A DNA stretch of 64,000 nt from Brachionus manjavacas (GCA_019054805.1 JAHQIY010000003.1:7998001-8062000); one strand, 5' to 3'; shown: positions 23,801 to 37,100, counted from the first letter of the stretch. A program made the numbers and translations. The notes: generated by a model from the letters alone, not told the origin.

Positions 23801-24924
23801 AAGCGTTGTTGGCGTGTCCACCATTTTACAATTTGATTAAAAGTATCTATGGCAAAATGAAGAACTCGAATGCAAATATGCAAGCGGTGCCATTTGTGTC
23901 GGCGCTGGGTCGCTTCATAAACGAGTTCAAAGTGATGGTCCGATCGACCAACAACACTGATCAGCTCAAATTGTCGGCCAGCAATGGCAAAGAGCTGGTC
24001 ATAGGCGATCCTTTTGAAATAGAGTATTTTTATGAAACCCTCTCATTGCTTAAATCTGAAATAGCGTTTAAATCTGGGCGACAGGAGGACGCGCAGGAGT
24101 TCTTGTCATTTTTGTTGAATCGGGTGCACGAAGAGATGGTCAAGTGTTTGGAGAGCTTGAGCCCCGAAGCGGCCAAAGTGGACAGCATGCTAAATGGCAG
24201 CAAAAACCCGCACGAAGAAATCAACAACAATAATCAGGACGATGCGGATGAGTGGAAAGAGGTGGGCAAAAAGAATCGCGCTCTCATTACCAGAAAGACC
24301 GAGTTCAAGCAATCACCGCTGTCGGACATTTTTTGCGGCCAATTTCGATCTGCTCTGTCCCAGACCGGATTCAAAGACAAAGAGTCCGCATCACTTGAGC
24401 CATTTTTCACTCTTCCATTGGACATCCAGTCCGATTCAGTGCGCAATATAAGTCAAGCATTGGAAAATTTTGTCCAGCGAGAAGAAGTGCATGGCTTGAC
24501 CAACAATGACACCAAACAAGAAGTGGAGGCCTTCAAGCGCATCAGCTTTGAAGATTTGCCACCAGTGCTCATTCTCTATTTGAAGTGTTTTGTGTATGAC
24601 AAGTTCGGCGGAATTCAAAAGCTTCTCAAACGGGTCGACTTTCAAATAGACCTGGAGATAAGCAAGGAATTGATATCGTCAGGCCAAAGATCCAAGCTCA
24701 AAGACAAGAGAAGCAAATACAAATTATTTGCAGTGGAGTACCATTATGGAGACAAGGCGACCGGTGGCCACTACATTACTGATGTCTATCATCCCGGCAT
24801 CATCAGCTGGGTCAGGTACGACGATGCCAATGTAAGAATATGCAATAATCAACAAGTACTGAGATCTGAAGATAAGAAATTAGTACCCTATTTGCTTTAT
24901 TATCGTCGTGCTGATTTAATTTAG
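20842..24924 (+). CDS. USP10: Ubiquitin carboxyl-terminal hydrolase USP10
   Basis: A cysteine deubiquitinase; vertebrate USP10 acts on p53, ribosomal and trafficking substrates and works with G3BP. Exons: 20842-20961, 21282-21443 and 23032-24924, all joined in phase 0, giving 724 residues. Exon 2 begins with a short FGDFTREELN motif that matches FGDFSPDEFN near the N-terminus of human USP10. A Lys-rich KKKKPPNYY segment and a Trp-containing SWSSLF motif are also shared. The USP domain starts near residue 335 with [20 protein letters not shown], which places the nucleophile at Cys344. The QEDAQEFL block, the catalytic His674 in TGGHYITDVYH, Asp691/692 in WVRYDDANV and the ending LLYYRRADLI all agree. 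A poly(A) signal, AATAAA, lies near 24974. Intron 2 (21444-23031, 1.6 kb) is long for this window. Confidence 0.96.
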
Positions 24925-25789
24925 ACTTTTATGAGCCATTCTAGTGCCAACAAAAATTATTTGTTTTATTTGAATAAACTTTATTTTTTTTAATTTTAAA
25001 AATTAAGCAAGAACATTATGAAAAAAAATTATGTTTTTTCTACCTCTGAAGTTAAGAGAGAAAATACGCATGCCAACATTCGAATTTGTTGGTCTCGGGT
25101 TAATTTGAAGCTTCTAAGTCTTAAGGTTATTTTAGTTTAAAACAAAAAAATAATTTAGTAACATTTTGAAATGCGGTTGTGTTAAACGTTGTTTGCATGC
25201 AAGTCTTATACAACAATTAAAGTTTATTTGAGCTCATTTTATTTTCTAATTTTGTTAGCTTTGACGATGATTTAAGTCAATTTATTATTTAATTTTAACT
25301 TTATGATTAAATGGGGTTAATTTAAACACTTTTTTGTCCAATCTAACTTTATTGATCGAAATTGACTTTTGAAAATTTTTATTTTGAATAAAATTACTTG
25401 TCCAACAAATATTATCTTTTAAAATATTAAAATTTCTTTTAAAATATTATCCAAAAACTATTATAGATAAAATAATTTTGAATAAATTCACTTGTTTTAC
25501 AATATGGAATCTAAAAATACTAACTTTAATTATTTATATTTTTTCATTATTTACTCGTTTTATTGAAATAAATACCGATAGAATTAATTCTTTTAAAGTT
25601 AATTAATAAAAGTATATCTAAAAAAATTAATTGAAAAAATCCTGCAAAGCATAAATAATTTTTATCCACAAACCAACCAACAATTATCCTACATTATTAA
25701 ATCGTCACATAATTTTTCCACAAATTTAGTAAAATAAAAGCAAAATTACTGCAATTTAAAGATTCCGACATTTATAGTAATCACTATTT
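24925..25789. other. Intergenic, AT-rich
   Basis: The 3' flank of USP10 with a poly(A) signal, then AT-rich DNA up to the LINE remnant. No gene seen. Confidence 0.6.
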
Positions 25790-27450
25790 AGTAGGAGCGT
25801 GTATAAAATTGAAATTAAATAAAATCTATCAGAGAAATGCAGCTAAGAAATACAATGTTGGACGCCTAGCTGATTCCGAACGCCAAACAGAGTTCTGCAT
25901 AAAACTTAGAAAGAGTCTCCAAAAACTTGAACACCGAGAGGAGTCGGATATACAGAAAAGATGGTTAGAAAACATTTGCAAAACAACAGAAGAGATTCTG
26001 GGATCTGTAAAACACAGAAAGAAGAGATGGATATCTGATGAGACATGGACACTGATAGCTAAAAGCCAACTCAAAAGGGGACCTTAGAGAAGTTCTAAAT
26101 TGACTCAAAGAATCTGTACAACCTGAACCAGCTAGCACTGACCACGATATTGACACAGAGGTGCCTAGTCATACAGAAATAGAATCTGCGATAATGGCCT
26201 GAAGAATAGAAAAGTCCCAGCTATTGACGGAGTCAGGGCAGAAATGTTGAAAGTTGACGGTAGAATCATCATAGAGATATTGCAATATCTCTTCGGTAAG
26301 ATATGGCGGTAAGAGCAAGCAAGGCGTTCAGCAGTATAATTCTGGAAAGAGTCATGACTTAGAAGAGGTAGATGATGCATAGATCATATATTTGCACTTA
26401 GGAACATCATAGAACAAAATCTGGAATGGAATAGCTCCCTGTATTTTAACTTCATTGACTTTAAGAAAGCCTTTGATACATAAGATATTAATATGACTCA
26501 CAAGCATACACAGGGAAACCTTGTGAGTCATATTAATATCTTATCGCCTGCCACAGAAGATAGTTTACTTGATTAACTCTTCTATGATAAATTCGAGTGT
26601 AGCGTGATTTTGAAAAAAGGACAATCTGAGAGCTTCAAAGTTTATGCAGGAATCAGACAAGGATGCGCTCTCTCTCCGACAATATTCTTAATACCGATTG
26701 ACTATGTTAAGAAGAAAACAACTGCCAGTGACAGGGATATACAATGGGGATTAACAGAAAAGCTTGAAAACTTAGACTTTGCGGACGATCTAGTGTCAAT
26801 ATCTAATACAGAAGCTTAGCATATGAAGACATATGAAGACACAAGATTTGTCGAACAACGCTAAACCCCACAGGACTCGAAATAAATGGGGCCAAAACAA
26901 AAGTTATGTGCATCAACACCAAATTGGATACCCCTATAACAATCGGTGGTACACCAATCGAGTGAAATAAGTGAAGTAAGCGAATTCACATGCTTAGGAA
27001 GCATCGTCAGTATAGCGAAGGAAACACTCAGATACATTAGGAATAGACTTGCTAAAGCAAAGAGTGCCTTTGCCCATAAAACACTGTAGTAAAAGCAACA
27101 CTGATTTACGGGAGCGAATGTTGTGAGATGTGTGAATCTGACAAGAAAAGCCTGAACACCTTCCACACTGGAAGCCTGCGGAGGACCCTCGGGATACACT
27201 GTCCTGAGACATTGTCTAATGCTGACTTATACACAAGAATAAATTTAGACCCATTAAGTAAGTGTATTAAGAATAAAAGACTGCGATGGCTTGGGCATGT
27301 ACTTAAAATGAAAGAAACATGGATACCAAAAAGACCCTTTCAAAAGAGACCTGAAAGGCGACGTAAGGTAGGACGACCAGCAGTAACATGGACATCAACA
27401 ATTAATTTGAATGTTAGAAAAATAAATAAACTTATGTGTTAATTCAAATC
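25790..27450 (+). mobile_element. Decayed non-LTR retrotransposon (endonuclease-reverse transcriptase LINE)
   Basis: The reading order is that of a LINE polyprotein, broken by many stops and frameshifts. A linker region with KRWLENICKTTEEILG (25809-26087) is followed by a DFKKAFDT motif (26458-26480), IRQGCALSPTIF (26650-26690), the reverse transcriptase active site FADDLVSIS (26776-26802), and the typical C-terminal TLGIHCPETLSNADLY...KRLRWLGHVLKM and RRRKVGRPAVTW (27185-27400). The endonuclease domain is absent, so the copy is 5'-truncated. The clade is uncertain: RTE-like or related. A perfect 25-bp hairpin at 26480-26544 interrupts the reverse transcriptase. This is a pseudogene. Confidence 0.9.
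26480..26544. repeat. Perfect 25-bp inverted repeat with a 15-nt loop
   Basis: The arm at 26480-26504 (ATAAGATATTAATATGACTC plus five bases) is repeated exactly in inverted orientation at 26520-26544. It sits just after the DFKKAFDT motif of the dead LINE, where reverse transcriptase sequence should continue. Confidence 0.95.
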
Positions 27451-27932
27451 TAATAGGAGAAGGATCAATTCTGATACATTAATTAATTTCTTTTATCAAA
27501 AATATTGTATATTCATTTTTTTTATGTACTAAAAAGAAAAAGAAATCTATTTATTAAAAAATGCAAATAAAAGAAAAAAGCTCAAAAAATCAATCAGTCG
27601 TTTTTTTTTAAAAGATTAATTTTAAAATAAAAATAAGTCGCCAGTTATTAAATAGACTTTGTAAAAATAATTCATAAAATTTTTATTTAGACTGTGAAAA
27701 AAATTAAATCTAAGATAAATTAAAATATCGTTTAGAAGTTAAATTTATATTTAAAATGTTTAAATGATAAAAGTCTCGACAAACACCTAATGGATATGTT
27801 GCCAAGTTCATATACAATCAAAACTTATCAAAAAATTTTCTAAAAATAAAAATTATTCAAAAAAATAAAATTTTATAATTTTTTTAAGTTACATAAAAAC
27901 GCTTGTTAAAAAAATTAAACATATATCTCTCC
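27451..27932. other. Intergenic, AT-rich
   Basis: The spacer between the LINE remnant and the 3' end of the SHARK kinase gene. No feature seen. Confidence 0.6.
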
Positions 27933-30900
27933 CTATCTAAACGATTTTAAAACTGTCAAAGTCTTTTGATAATCATTATCATTCTGAAAAAATTGATTTA
28001 GTTCTCTAAATGTTGGTCTTTTTTCTTCCCCCCACTCCCAACATTGTAGCATACATTTATAAGTGTTCTTTGGACATAAAGGTGGTCTTTGAAGCCGTTG
28101 TCCCGACTGAATATACATGTACACTTCACTGCCGTTCATATTACCATAAGGTTGATCACCATACGAAAACATTTCCCACAAAGTAACTCCATACGACCAA
28201 ACATCCGATTTGGACGTAAATTTTAAGTGTTCAATACTCTCAGGCGAGTACCATTTAATCGGGATTTTACCTTCTGTTGTTTGTGTATAAGCATTGGTGA
28301 ATGCATCGGTTGAACGTGATAAACCAAAATCAGAAATTTTTATTTGAGACATGGAGGCCAAGAGGACGTTTCTTGCCGCTAAATCGCGGTGAACAATTTT
28401 TTGTTCTTCCATGTGTTGCATTCCAAGAGCTATTTGAGATGACCACAATTTTAAATGGTTTTCTGTTACTTCATTTGGAGAATTCCATAATTTTTCTAAA
28501 ATTGAACAAATCATCAACTCTTGAACCATCATTAGGCAAGATTTGTCTTGAACTAGACCATAAATCCTTAGAATACATGGATTATTTAATGTTCCCATTA
28601 TGTCAGCTTCGCGCATAAAATCGTCGCTTGCCGTACTATCTTTGAGTCTTTTGACTGCGACTTGTTTCTTAACAAAATATTTTTAAAAAATATAGCTTCA
28701 ATAAATTTTTATTTAATTAAATAATTAATTATTATTAATAGTAATTTATGATTACAAATTGATTCGATTGTTTTTCAATTCGAACTGAATTTAAAAAAAA
28801 TTTCAGTTCTATTAATTTCAGTTAATAAAACTAAAGAACTATTAATATATTAATATATTAATATATATATATTTGTATTAATATAGGATTTCAGTGAGTT
28901 TATCATGATGGTCGGATCAATGCAATTTTTAATTTTTCATCTTTTCCGGGTAAGCGCTAATAAGAATCACTTAATTATTGGTATATTATTATGGTATCCC
29001 TAAAAGGAATGACAACTTATCTTTCGCTTAAGACTATAAAACACATCGAATTTTTGTATTGAGTAAAAGATATGGCATTGCTGAGTCGATCTATTCAACT
29101 GATTATCAGACTGGAAAATAAATTCCAAATAGATTACGAATTAAGATTCAACGAACATCCAGCTCCTTTGCGTAAATGTAACCTTTCTTTTTCAAATCAC
29201 CCAATTTAGGAGTATTTTCATTATTTATACCAGTTACCTTATTTTTTTATTTTCATTTCTTTTATCTATTCTATTTTCTTTTTTAATTCATCCCAAAAAA
29301 GTAAAAAGGTAATAAGTGTAAATTAAAAAATTGATTCTGAAGGAAGTTAATAAAAATAGGAAGAACATATTAAAGTGAAAAACTTACTAAGGAAATTTTT
29401 CACTTCATTATAATGAAATATCAGAATCAAGTCATAAACTAAAATTTAAAAAGTTAATTTTTAAATAAAAATAGAGATATTAATTAAGAATTTATTGAAA
29501 ATATGGCATTTGAACTAAAAAAATACAACCAATGCAAGTTATTTTTTAGCTTACATTTTTGTCTTAAATCACTAACACTTATTCAGTGTATTTTTCTGTA
29601 ATGTGGTCGTAGCATGTGGAGATAAAGCAAAGAAAAATAAAAAAGATTAATTTTTTCTCAAAATCGGGAATAGAAATTTTTTTAAACAAAATAAAAATTT
29701 AATAGAATTTTTTTGATGAAAAAATAACTTCAAATTTAGATAATAAAAAAATTAAAAACTGTTAGACTCATTAAAAATGCCGAAAATCTAAGTAAACAAA
29801 TATATTAATTATTTTCTCAAAAAAAATTCTAATTTTAAACAACAGCAATCAATTGTTAAAATGGGCAAAGGTTTATAAAAAATTATAAAAATTTATTACC
29901 CCATTGTAGGTGCCTTTATAAACAGTACCAAATTCACCTTCGCCAATAATAGCTTGTAATTGAATTTCATTAATAGAAATTTTGGCTAATTTCCTGGGCA
30001 AATTTTGATTAGCATTTATACGTCCTTAAATTATAGACTTAATTGATTTAGGTACAACAATTTGTCTTACTATTGTCGTTTAGAAGAGTTCGGCTTTTGA
30101 ACAGATTAGCTTTAGAAAGTGAATCAGTTTTAAAATTTGAAGAAGTTGAACAAATTGATGTTTGCATCAGCTTTTGATTAATTAATTCTTGTATTTGTTG
30201 ACTTGGAAGAGCAGAAGATGATAAATTTGAAGCTTGTCGAATCAATGGAACATTGGCAAATTTGGTATTATTTCCAAACGAACAGCGCATTATGTCAACA
30301 CTTGGAGACACTGGTCGAGTCAAAATACCCGGAAGACCATCTTCATATTTGCTATAATGTTCAATTAAATGTGCCAGGCTTCTAAAATAAGGTCCATCAT
30401 CAATAAAATAGTATCTAGTGCTGGACTGCTCTTTAGAACATATTTCATAGTTAAAAAACTCTTCGTTATGCATTAAAGATAAAACACAAATATTTTCATC
30501 TCTTTGAGTTCTGCGTACCAAATAACGACCATTATCATATCTATATGCGTCCAAAATGTGTTTTGCTCTCTGTGACAAAAAATATATAACTTTTAAATTT
30601 TGAAATTAAAAACAAACCTCTCGAGTGACCGATGAATCATGCAAAAATTCATTTATCTTTATTCGAGGTTCACTCGGAATAAAATTTCCTAAAGAAAAAA
30701 ATTATTAAAATTTTTTTTTTGACGTAAAAAATTTATTTACTTAAAATTTGAGCTGTTTTTTTGTGACCAAACTCTACTGCAAGATCCAAAGGTGTCTGAT
30801 TTTCTGAAGTTCTCGGTTTGTCAGGCAGGCCGTAATTTAATAAAGCCTTTAAAAAATGTATAATTTTTTTTATTTCAAAAAGTAAAAATATTACATTGAC

Positions 30901-31915
30901 ACAAGTGTACTGATCTCTAAAAGCGGCTTCATGCAAAGGAACCCAATTATTGGTCATATTTCTTTCCATCGGATTAGCTTTGCCACATTTAAGCAAGTAT
31001 TCCAAACATTGTATGCTTCCAAATTCAGCTGCAGTCTTGGAAAAATTCTAGATCATAAGTTTATTTAATATTTTTAGCATTTACATGCAGCGGAGTTGAA
31101 CCATCTTTAGATCTTATATTAACAATTGAATTTGCCTCAATCAATTCTTCTAAGGCTCCAATGTTATCATATTCACAAGCAATGTGCAACGCTGTACGGC
31201 CTGGGATAACAGTTTTTAATATGAAATTCATCAGATTAATAAATTCTTACCTAGCTCGTCTTTTTCATTTATATCAGGTCTGTTTGAACTTTTGAGTATT
31301 AGTTTCACTTTGTTAACTTCGGCTAATCAATTTATTAAATTGTAAATTTAATTTTTTTTTAAATTAAAACTAACCAACACATGACACTGCCAAATGAAGA
31401 GGGTTCGAATTTCCAATGATCCGAGAAGTTGACGGAAGACTGGTATTGGGAACAAATCGAGTACTGAGTCTGCATGGTAGTCCGTGAGGATCAAGCCTGT
31501 AATGCTTAATCAACTCATCCAAACCATGTATTAGTGGTCCATCGTCTAGTACATAGTAAGCATCGATTGAATGATTGATTCGGTAATGAAAGCAGCTTCC
31601 TTTACAAACTACTGATAAACTAAAATCACCAGGAGACGCACTGCATTTACGAACAAGGAATACACCGTCTAAAGAATCGCAGTATTTGTGCGAATATTCT
31701 TTTAAGAGTTTTTCGGCTATTTGTCGATCGATCGATTCGTGATAATAATTACAATCTTGATTTTTTTTGGCTATATCGTCCTTGCTCCGGATTAGCTCCG
31801 CTTCAACCTCCTTAGGACTTACTTTAAAAAAATATTATACATTTTTTGTTTTTCGATTTAATTAAATAATTTATTTACTTTTGTTCGGAGCATATTTTGC
31901 AAATTTTTTGATCAT
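27933..31915 (-). CDS. SHARK/HTK16-type tyrosine kinase (SH2-ankyrin-SH2-kinase), ten exons
   Basis: A cytoplasmic non-receptor tyrosine kinase; the Drosophila member acts downstream of Draper in engulfment signalling. Exons: 31915-31879, 31821-31375, 31322-31251, 31200-31085, 31047-30895, 30846-30741, 30688-30618, 30569-30071, 30024-29900 and 28667-27933. Phases match throughout and give 786 residues. Order: SH2-1 at about 38-125 (FLVRK phosphotyrosine pocket), ankyrin repeats at about 140-315 (for example GRTALHIACEYDN and DGSTPLH), SH2-2 at about 325-430 (RYLVRRTQ, and Phe instead of the usual first Trp), a Ser/Gln-rich linker, then the kinase. The kinase has the glycine loop GEGEFGTVYKG (528-538), VAVK Lys548, HRDLAARN with Asp637, DFG at 655, and PIKWYSPES typical of tyrosine kinases. 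All catalytic residues are present. Intron 9 (28668-29899) is long and holds odd degenerate coding-like sequence. Confidence 0.96.
28668..29899 (-). other. Long intron 9 of the SHARK gene
   Basis: A 1.23-kb intron in a gene whose other introns are about 40-60 bp. It contains an (ATTAAT)n/(AT)n microsatellite near 28840-28875. It also has a more complex segment, about 28890-29180, with a stop-broken plus-strand frame that reads like a degraded protein (for example RIFVLSKRYGIAESIYSTDY). I read this as debris of an inserted element. Confidence 0.6.
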
Positions 31916-33319
31916 TTTTTTTTATATTTTAAAACATATCCTCAATCTATTTTGACTAACTTTGAGGCTATTTTTTCAAAAAAAAACTTTCTTTATTTCT
32001 GAAAAAATTTAAAGTTTTTATTTTTGAAATTTTGAAAAAAAATTCAGAATTAAATGATGAATTAATTTGTCTTATACAATAAAATTATGCTTTTATGTGT
32101 TTAATTAACCTAAGAGTTATATTTTTCCTTATAAATATTTAAAGCCTAAAAATGTGGTTTGAAGTTTATCGCAAGAGAAATATACAATTTTTTGTTTAAC
32201 ATTCAAGCTAAGCAAACATTAATTAAAGTTTTATTGAATTTTTTTCCATTTAAAAATTATATTTTAATTTCTTTTTTAATTAATTGTACTTGAGTCGACC
32301 TCATCTAGAAATTCGCAAAGTTTTTCGAGAATACTTGACAAAATATTATTCACTTATTAAGATAATCGTTAAAAAAAATTATGTTATTTTGATTTATTTT
32401 ATTTAATTTATTTGACTCATGTTTTAGAACCAAAAAAAGCAAACAATTTTGAAGATAAAAATAAAGAATTCAAATTACTTTTTTGGTTCAACACTAAAAC
32501 TTTGTAATGTTTTTTTAGGGATTTTTAAAAATACTTTTAACAAAAAAAATAGACAATCAGATGTTTGAAATAGTAACATTTATTTAGTTTTTTATTTATA
32601 AGAGTTTAGAATAGACAAGACTATTTAAAAAGAGCGAAATAAATTTTTTTGAAAAATACCTTTATTATTTTTCTAAATAAAATTTAATATTAATCATTTA
32701 TTCCTTTTCATTAAAAAAAATCATTCAATACTTAAAATTACAAAAGGTTTATTTTGTTTTATTCTTTAATTTTCAATTATGATTATAATATAAGAGATAA
32801 GAGGAAAGAGAAAAAAGGTAAAAGTATGACAACTAGTAAAAATTTGTATTGTTATGAAAAAACTATTCGAAAAAAAAACAATGAAAATGATAATTGAATT
32901 TATTTAAATAAATAGTTCTCTAAGAATTTGTTTTTTATTATTTATTTATTTTATTTTAGCAAATGAAGAAAAATCCTTCTCTTTTTCACTTTTTTTAGTT
33001 AAATAATAAATAATTGGTCTATCCCTTATTTCAAAACATGCGAAATACACTAAAGATCTTGTTTGAATAAAAAAAAAGTTTAAATTATTCAGTCTAATAA
33101 ATTTTATTAGCTTCAGAATTCAATTCTATCACAAAGTAAATGATTAATTTAGTTTTTTAGATAGCAATAAATTTAACTTAATTAGTTAATTAATATTTTC
33201 TTATTCTGAATTGTGAGGGAATTAAATTTGCCAATGCTTAATAAAATAAAACAAATTATTTTTTCATAAAAGGCTATTGACATTCAAATAAAAATTAGTT
33301 TAACCTTTAAAATTTTATT
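31916..33319. other. Intergenic, AT-rich
   Basis: The spacer between the 5' end of SHARK and the 3' end of NOP16. It should contain the SHARK promoter at its left side. No gene or clear repeat seen. Confidence 0.6.
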
Positions 33320-33989
33320 TTAAAATTTTTCATCAAGTTCATTCAAAAAGTTGACTCCAGCTTTTTTATCATTTAGATATTTGTGATATGGACCTTTCAT
33401 TTTTTTAAAGAGATTAATCTTTTTTCTAATTTGTGCAGGAGTATCTTGATAATAGTTCTTGTAATCTTTGGCCATTTTTTCATAATCTTCGCCATATTTT
33501 TCCATCAAGTAAATACAATATCTTAGTAATATGAAAATATTATTAGTAGAAAGAAATATTTAAAAAAAGATCTGTAATTACAATGTGTCATTTTCATTCA
33601 AATTGTAGACTTTTTCAACAGGTTTGTTAGCCTCGGCAAGTAGTTTTTTTAAAGCAGGGGTCTCTTTCGATTCATTTAGAGCTCCATTTAGCAGTTTTGC
33701 CTAAATAAAGCAGACATTCATCAAGCTGTAAATAATTTCAATTGAACTTTACTTTAGAAATTTCCATGACTTCTGGATTGAGAAAATTTTTTGCCTTTGG
33801 TATGGCTAAAGTAATGTTCGGATCTGCACTCAAGCCCAACTCGGCATAATTTGCTCTGATTGACTTATGCGTATTCCAGAATTCTTTTAAATGGTCAGCC
33901 TTAACTTCAGGATTAGTTTTGGCCTTAGTTTGCTTCCATTTTTTTTTCAAATCTTTATTATAATTAAATTTTCTACTCTTTTTGACCAT
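33320..33989 (-). CDS. NOP16: Nucleolar protein 16 homologue (60S ribosome biogenesis)
   Basis: NOP16 is a nucleolar factor of pre-60S ribosome assembly. Exons: 33989-33753, 33700-33582 and 33521-33320, with in-phase joins giving 185 residues, close to the usual size of about 178-230. The N-terminus is basic (MVKKSRKFNYNKDLKKKWK). A conserved block HLKEFWNTHKSIRANYAELGL matches the family's WDHAKSVRQNLAEMGL, followed by DPN. The C-terminal block MEKYGEDYEKMAKDYKNYYQ then DTPAQIRKKIN is nearly diagnostic. Both introns are about 55-60 bp. The UGGT gene lies upstream on the same strand. Confidence 0.94.
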
Positions 33990-34182
33990 TTTTTAAAATT
34001 ATCTATTGAAAAAAAATAAAAAAAAAACTTTAAAGTTTTCTTAAGAAGCCAGTTACTGCTTTTTAGATTCAAAAAATAAATATAAAAGTTATTCAATTAA
34101 TTTATTAAATTACGAATCTACGATTAAAAAAATAGTTGTCTAGTAATCGAAGTTATACCTATACACTTACATTGAATTTGAA

Positions 34183-37100
34183 TTAGAGGTCTTCTTTTTG
34201 TTTTTGACTTGATATCGGCTCTTCTTTGGGAGTTATTTTGGTTTCGTTCTGTTCAGATTGCCATTTGAGAATAACATTTTTAATTTCGGAATCATAATCT
34301 TTCCATTCAGGAACAATTCTGACAGCAGCAGAAAGCTTTGGTTCTTTTGTCTTTGGATTATTGCACAAATCAATGGTTTTAGCTTTGCTCAAAGTGTCCG
34401 GACTGCACCAAGTGTCACAATATAGCCATTCTTGCGGCAAAGAAAATATATTCACCTGATGGATCATATTATTTGGCAAATCTTGGTCCAAATTTGACAA
34501 ACTATTCGGATCTTGACTCAATCCCTGGTATTGACCTCTGAGTCTATCACCTGCGGCAATTTTTCTAAATTTTTTCAAGTCTACGACATAAAGGGCGCTA
34601 ATGTGATATTTCCTATGTCCGAGATGCATCTGCCAATAGCCAGTCTTCCAAAATCTGTAGCCATCCATTTCTTTGCGAGAGTCACAAAACGGAGTGTAGC
34701 CGTACGGTGCGCCTTTTAGGTCCAAATCCCTAAGTTCAGTAAGGTCCGCTCTCACAATCTGATCCGCATCGACATAGATAATTTTTTCTACATTCAGAGG
34801 AAATAATACGTCCAGGAACAAAATTTTGTATCCCCAAATGGTTCGCTGCTTTTCCGACTCTCTGTGAAGCCACCTTGGCCATTTATATTGCACTAGTTCA
34901 TAGTCAAAGTTGTATTCGTTTGCGTAATAAGGTAAAAATTTGGTAAATTGTGGTGATAGATAATTTTTCAAAAACCAGAATTTTACTCTAGCTTTGGTGT
35001 TTTTTAAAACAGTCAGCATCATAATGCGCATTAAACGTTCGTACATGTGACCCGAAGCTACCGAAAAAATGTTTAAAACATTTTCTTTTTTTTCCTTGCT
35101 TTCTTCGGTTGAGCTGCCAACCAGGTTGTTTATACTGTCCCAAATGGAATGTTCTTTTTCCTGTTCTTTTTCATCAAGCAAATTTTCGTTCATTTTATCA
35201 GCTTTTTTGGACACTTTTACTTTAATTACTCTTGCCTCAAAGCTATCCATGACAATTTTGATCACTGGAGTTCGTTTTGTTTCCGAGTCCGTGTTTTCAT
35301 GACTTACAATTTCGTAAATATCTTTGGAACGACCATCTCTGAGCTGAAGCATCCAAATACCAGGTGAGGCTTTGAGTTGGAAGTAGCCCAAATTAGCCAT
35401 GACAATGGTGTCATACATATCTGGTTTTGAATCTGTGCCAAGGATGAATTGCAGACCACGAGGAGACTGGCCACTTAAAATGTCATATGAATGGCCCTCG
35501 ATGATCAGGTATTCTAGTTCAAATTCACCATAAGCTCCGTCACTGTCAATTTCTTTAAGACAAATATTGTCCAAGTCATATGGTGAGTGGACTGCTTCGA
35601 CCATCCAACTTTCTGGCGAGTGAATATTCATGGTTAAAATTGGTGATTGGGGCATGTTATGGAAATAAGCAAACGGCTTAGCAATTTTACCATCCGAAAA
35701 TTTAATCTCGCTTTCCAAAACATAGCGGTAAAGACTTAGAAAAAAATTTTTAAACAAAATTGAAAAAAGTAATGGCATCAAAATTGATAAGTTCAAATTA
35801 GATTTTAATCGAAAAATAAATAACTTTAGCACTATTTTTTTAGATTTTTTAAAATTGGAGTCTTATCATCAATTATAAACTAAATAAGTAATTTTTTTAG
35901 AATTTTACTCTTTGAACCAGACCAAAAAAATAAATTATTTTTCTATGAGTATTTTAAAAAGATTATTTTTTGCTTTGGAAATTTTTAGAAAAAATCCACT
36001 TTAGATTATCATTATTTCAGCTTTTCAATATTGAATGTTGTTAAATTCAGTACAAAAATTATCTGCTTATATTTAAAAAAATATTAATTATATTTATTCT
36101 GAGTATTTTTTTACTTTTTTATTCTAAGTGTAAAAAAAAGTAAAAAATATGCAAAAAAATTAATCGATTATTAACGCGGGAGTGCAGTTTGGAGTAAAAA
36201 CTTTTGCAAAATAAGTTTAATTAAATTAAACACCATTTTTTTAGCAAATATTAAAAAATTACTAAAATTTTTAAAAAATTTCAAACATCGTACTTTTGCC
36301 TTGTACTCAATTTTTTTTGATAAATTCACCCGTATTTTATCTGTATTTTTAAATAATTTAAAACGACATATTTTTTCAAATTGTTCAAAATATACTAAAT
36401 TTCACTATTCCTCAAAATTCAACCAACTTGTTTATTGATTTTTTACTCATAGTTTCCACAAAAAATATGGTTTGAACATAAGAATTGTGATTTAATTTTG
36501 GTATGAAGATTATTTATTTTTTTCTTGGAAGAAGTTTTTATGAAAAATACCTAGACTATCCTAGAATTAATGCTTTCTTCTAGTCAAATCATATTTTTAG
36601 TTTGTTTTTTTTTTCTAATTTAGTTTCAAATTAATTGAAATCAAATTTGACAAAAAAATTAGTTTTTAAATTTTTAAGTGAATCATTTGATTGAAAAGTG
36701 TTCTGAATTTGCGAATCAAATCATTACCGGTCTATTCTATTTAGACTTGGTAAAAGGTTATGAAAACCATTTCTAAAAACATCTTTAAAACAACATAAAA
36801 TTGATAAATCCAAAATAAAATATTCAACTCCATTTTCATAGAATTAATTTTATCCTTAAGATTTTTGAGAAAAAAAATTCTTTGAATGAAAAAAGTGAAT
36901 CATGATCATGTGGAGAGTTAAATTTATAAATTTACCTTTTAAGGGGTGGAGCAGAGAGTTTTTCCTTGCAATTGAAGTAAATCATGAAATTTACGTTGGC
37001 CACTTTGGACAATGCTTTTAAAATTGTAGACACTTTTTGAGCATTTCTGGTCAAAGGATCTATTACTAATGCCATATCATAGAAAGGCTCATTATCTTTT

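Noticed and set aside
23337-24645. Antisense and alternate frames across USP10
   Set aside because: Shadows of a long conserved exon with complete USP motifs in the plus frame.
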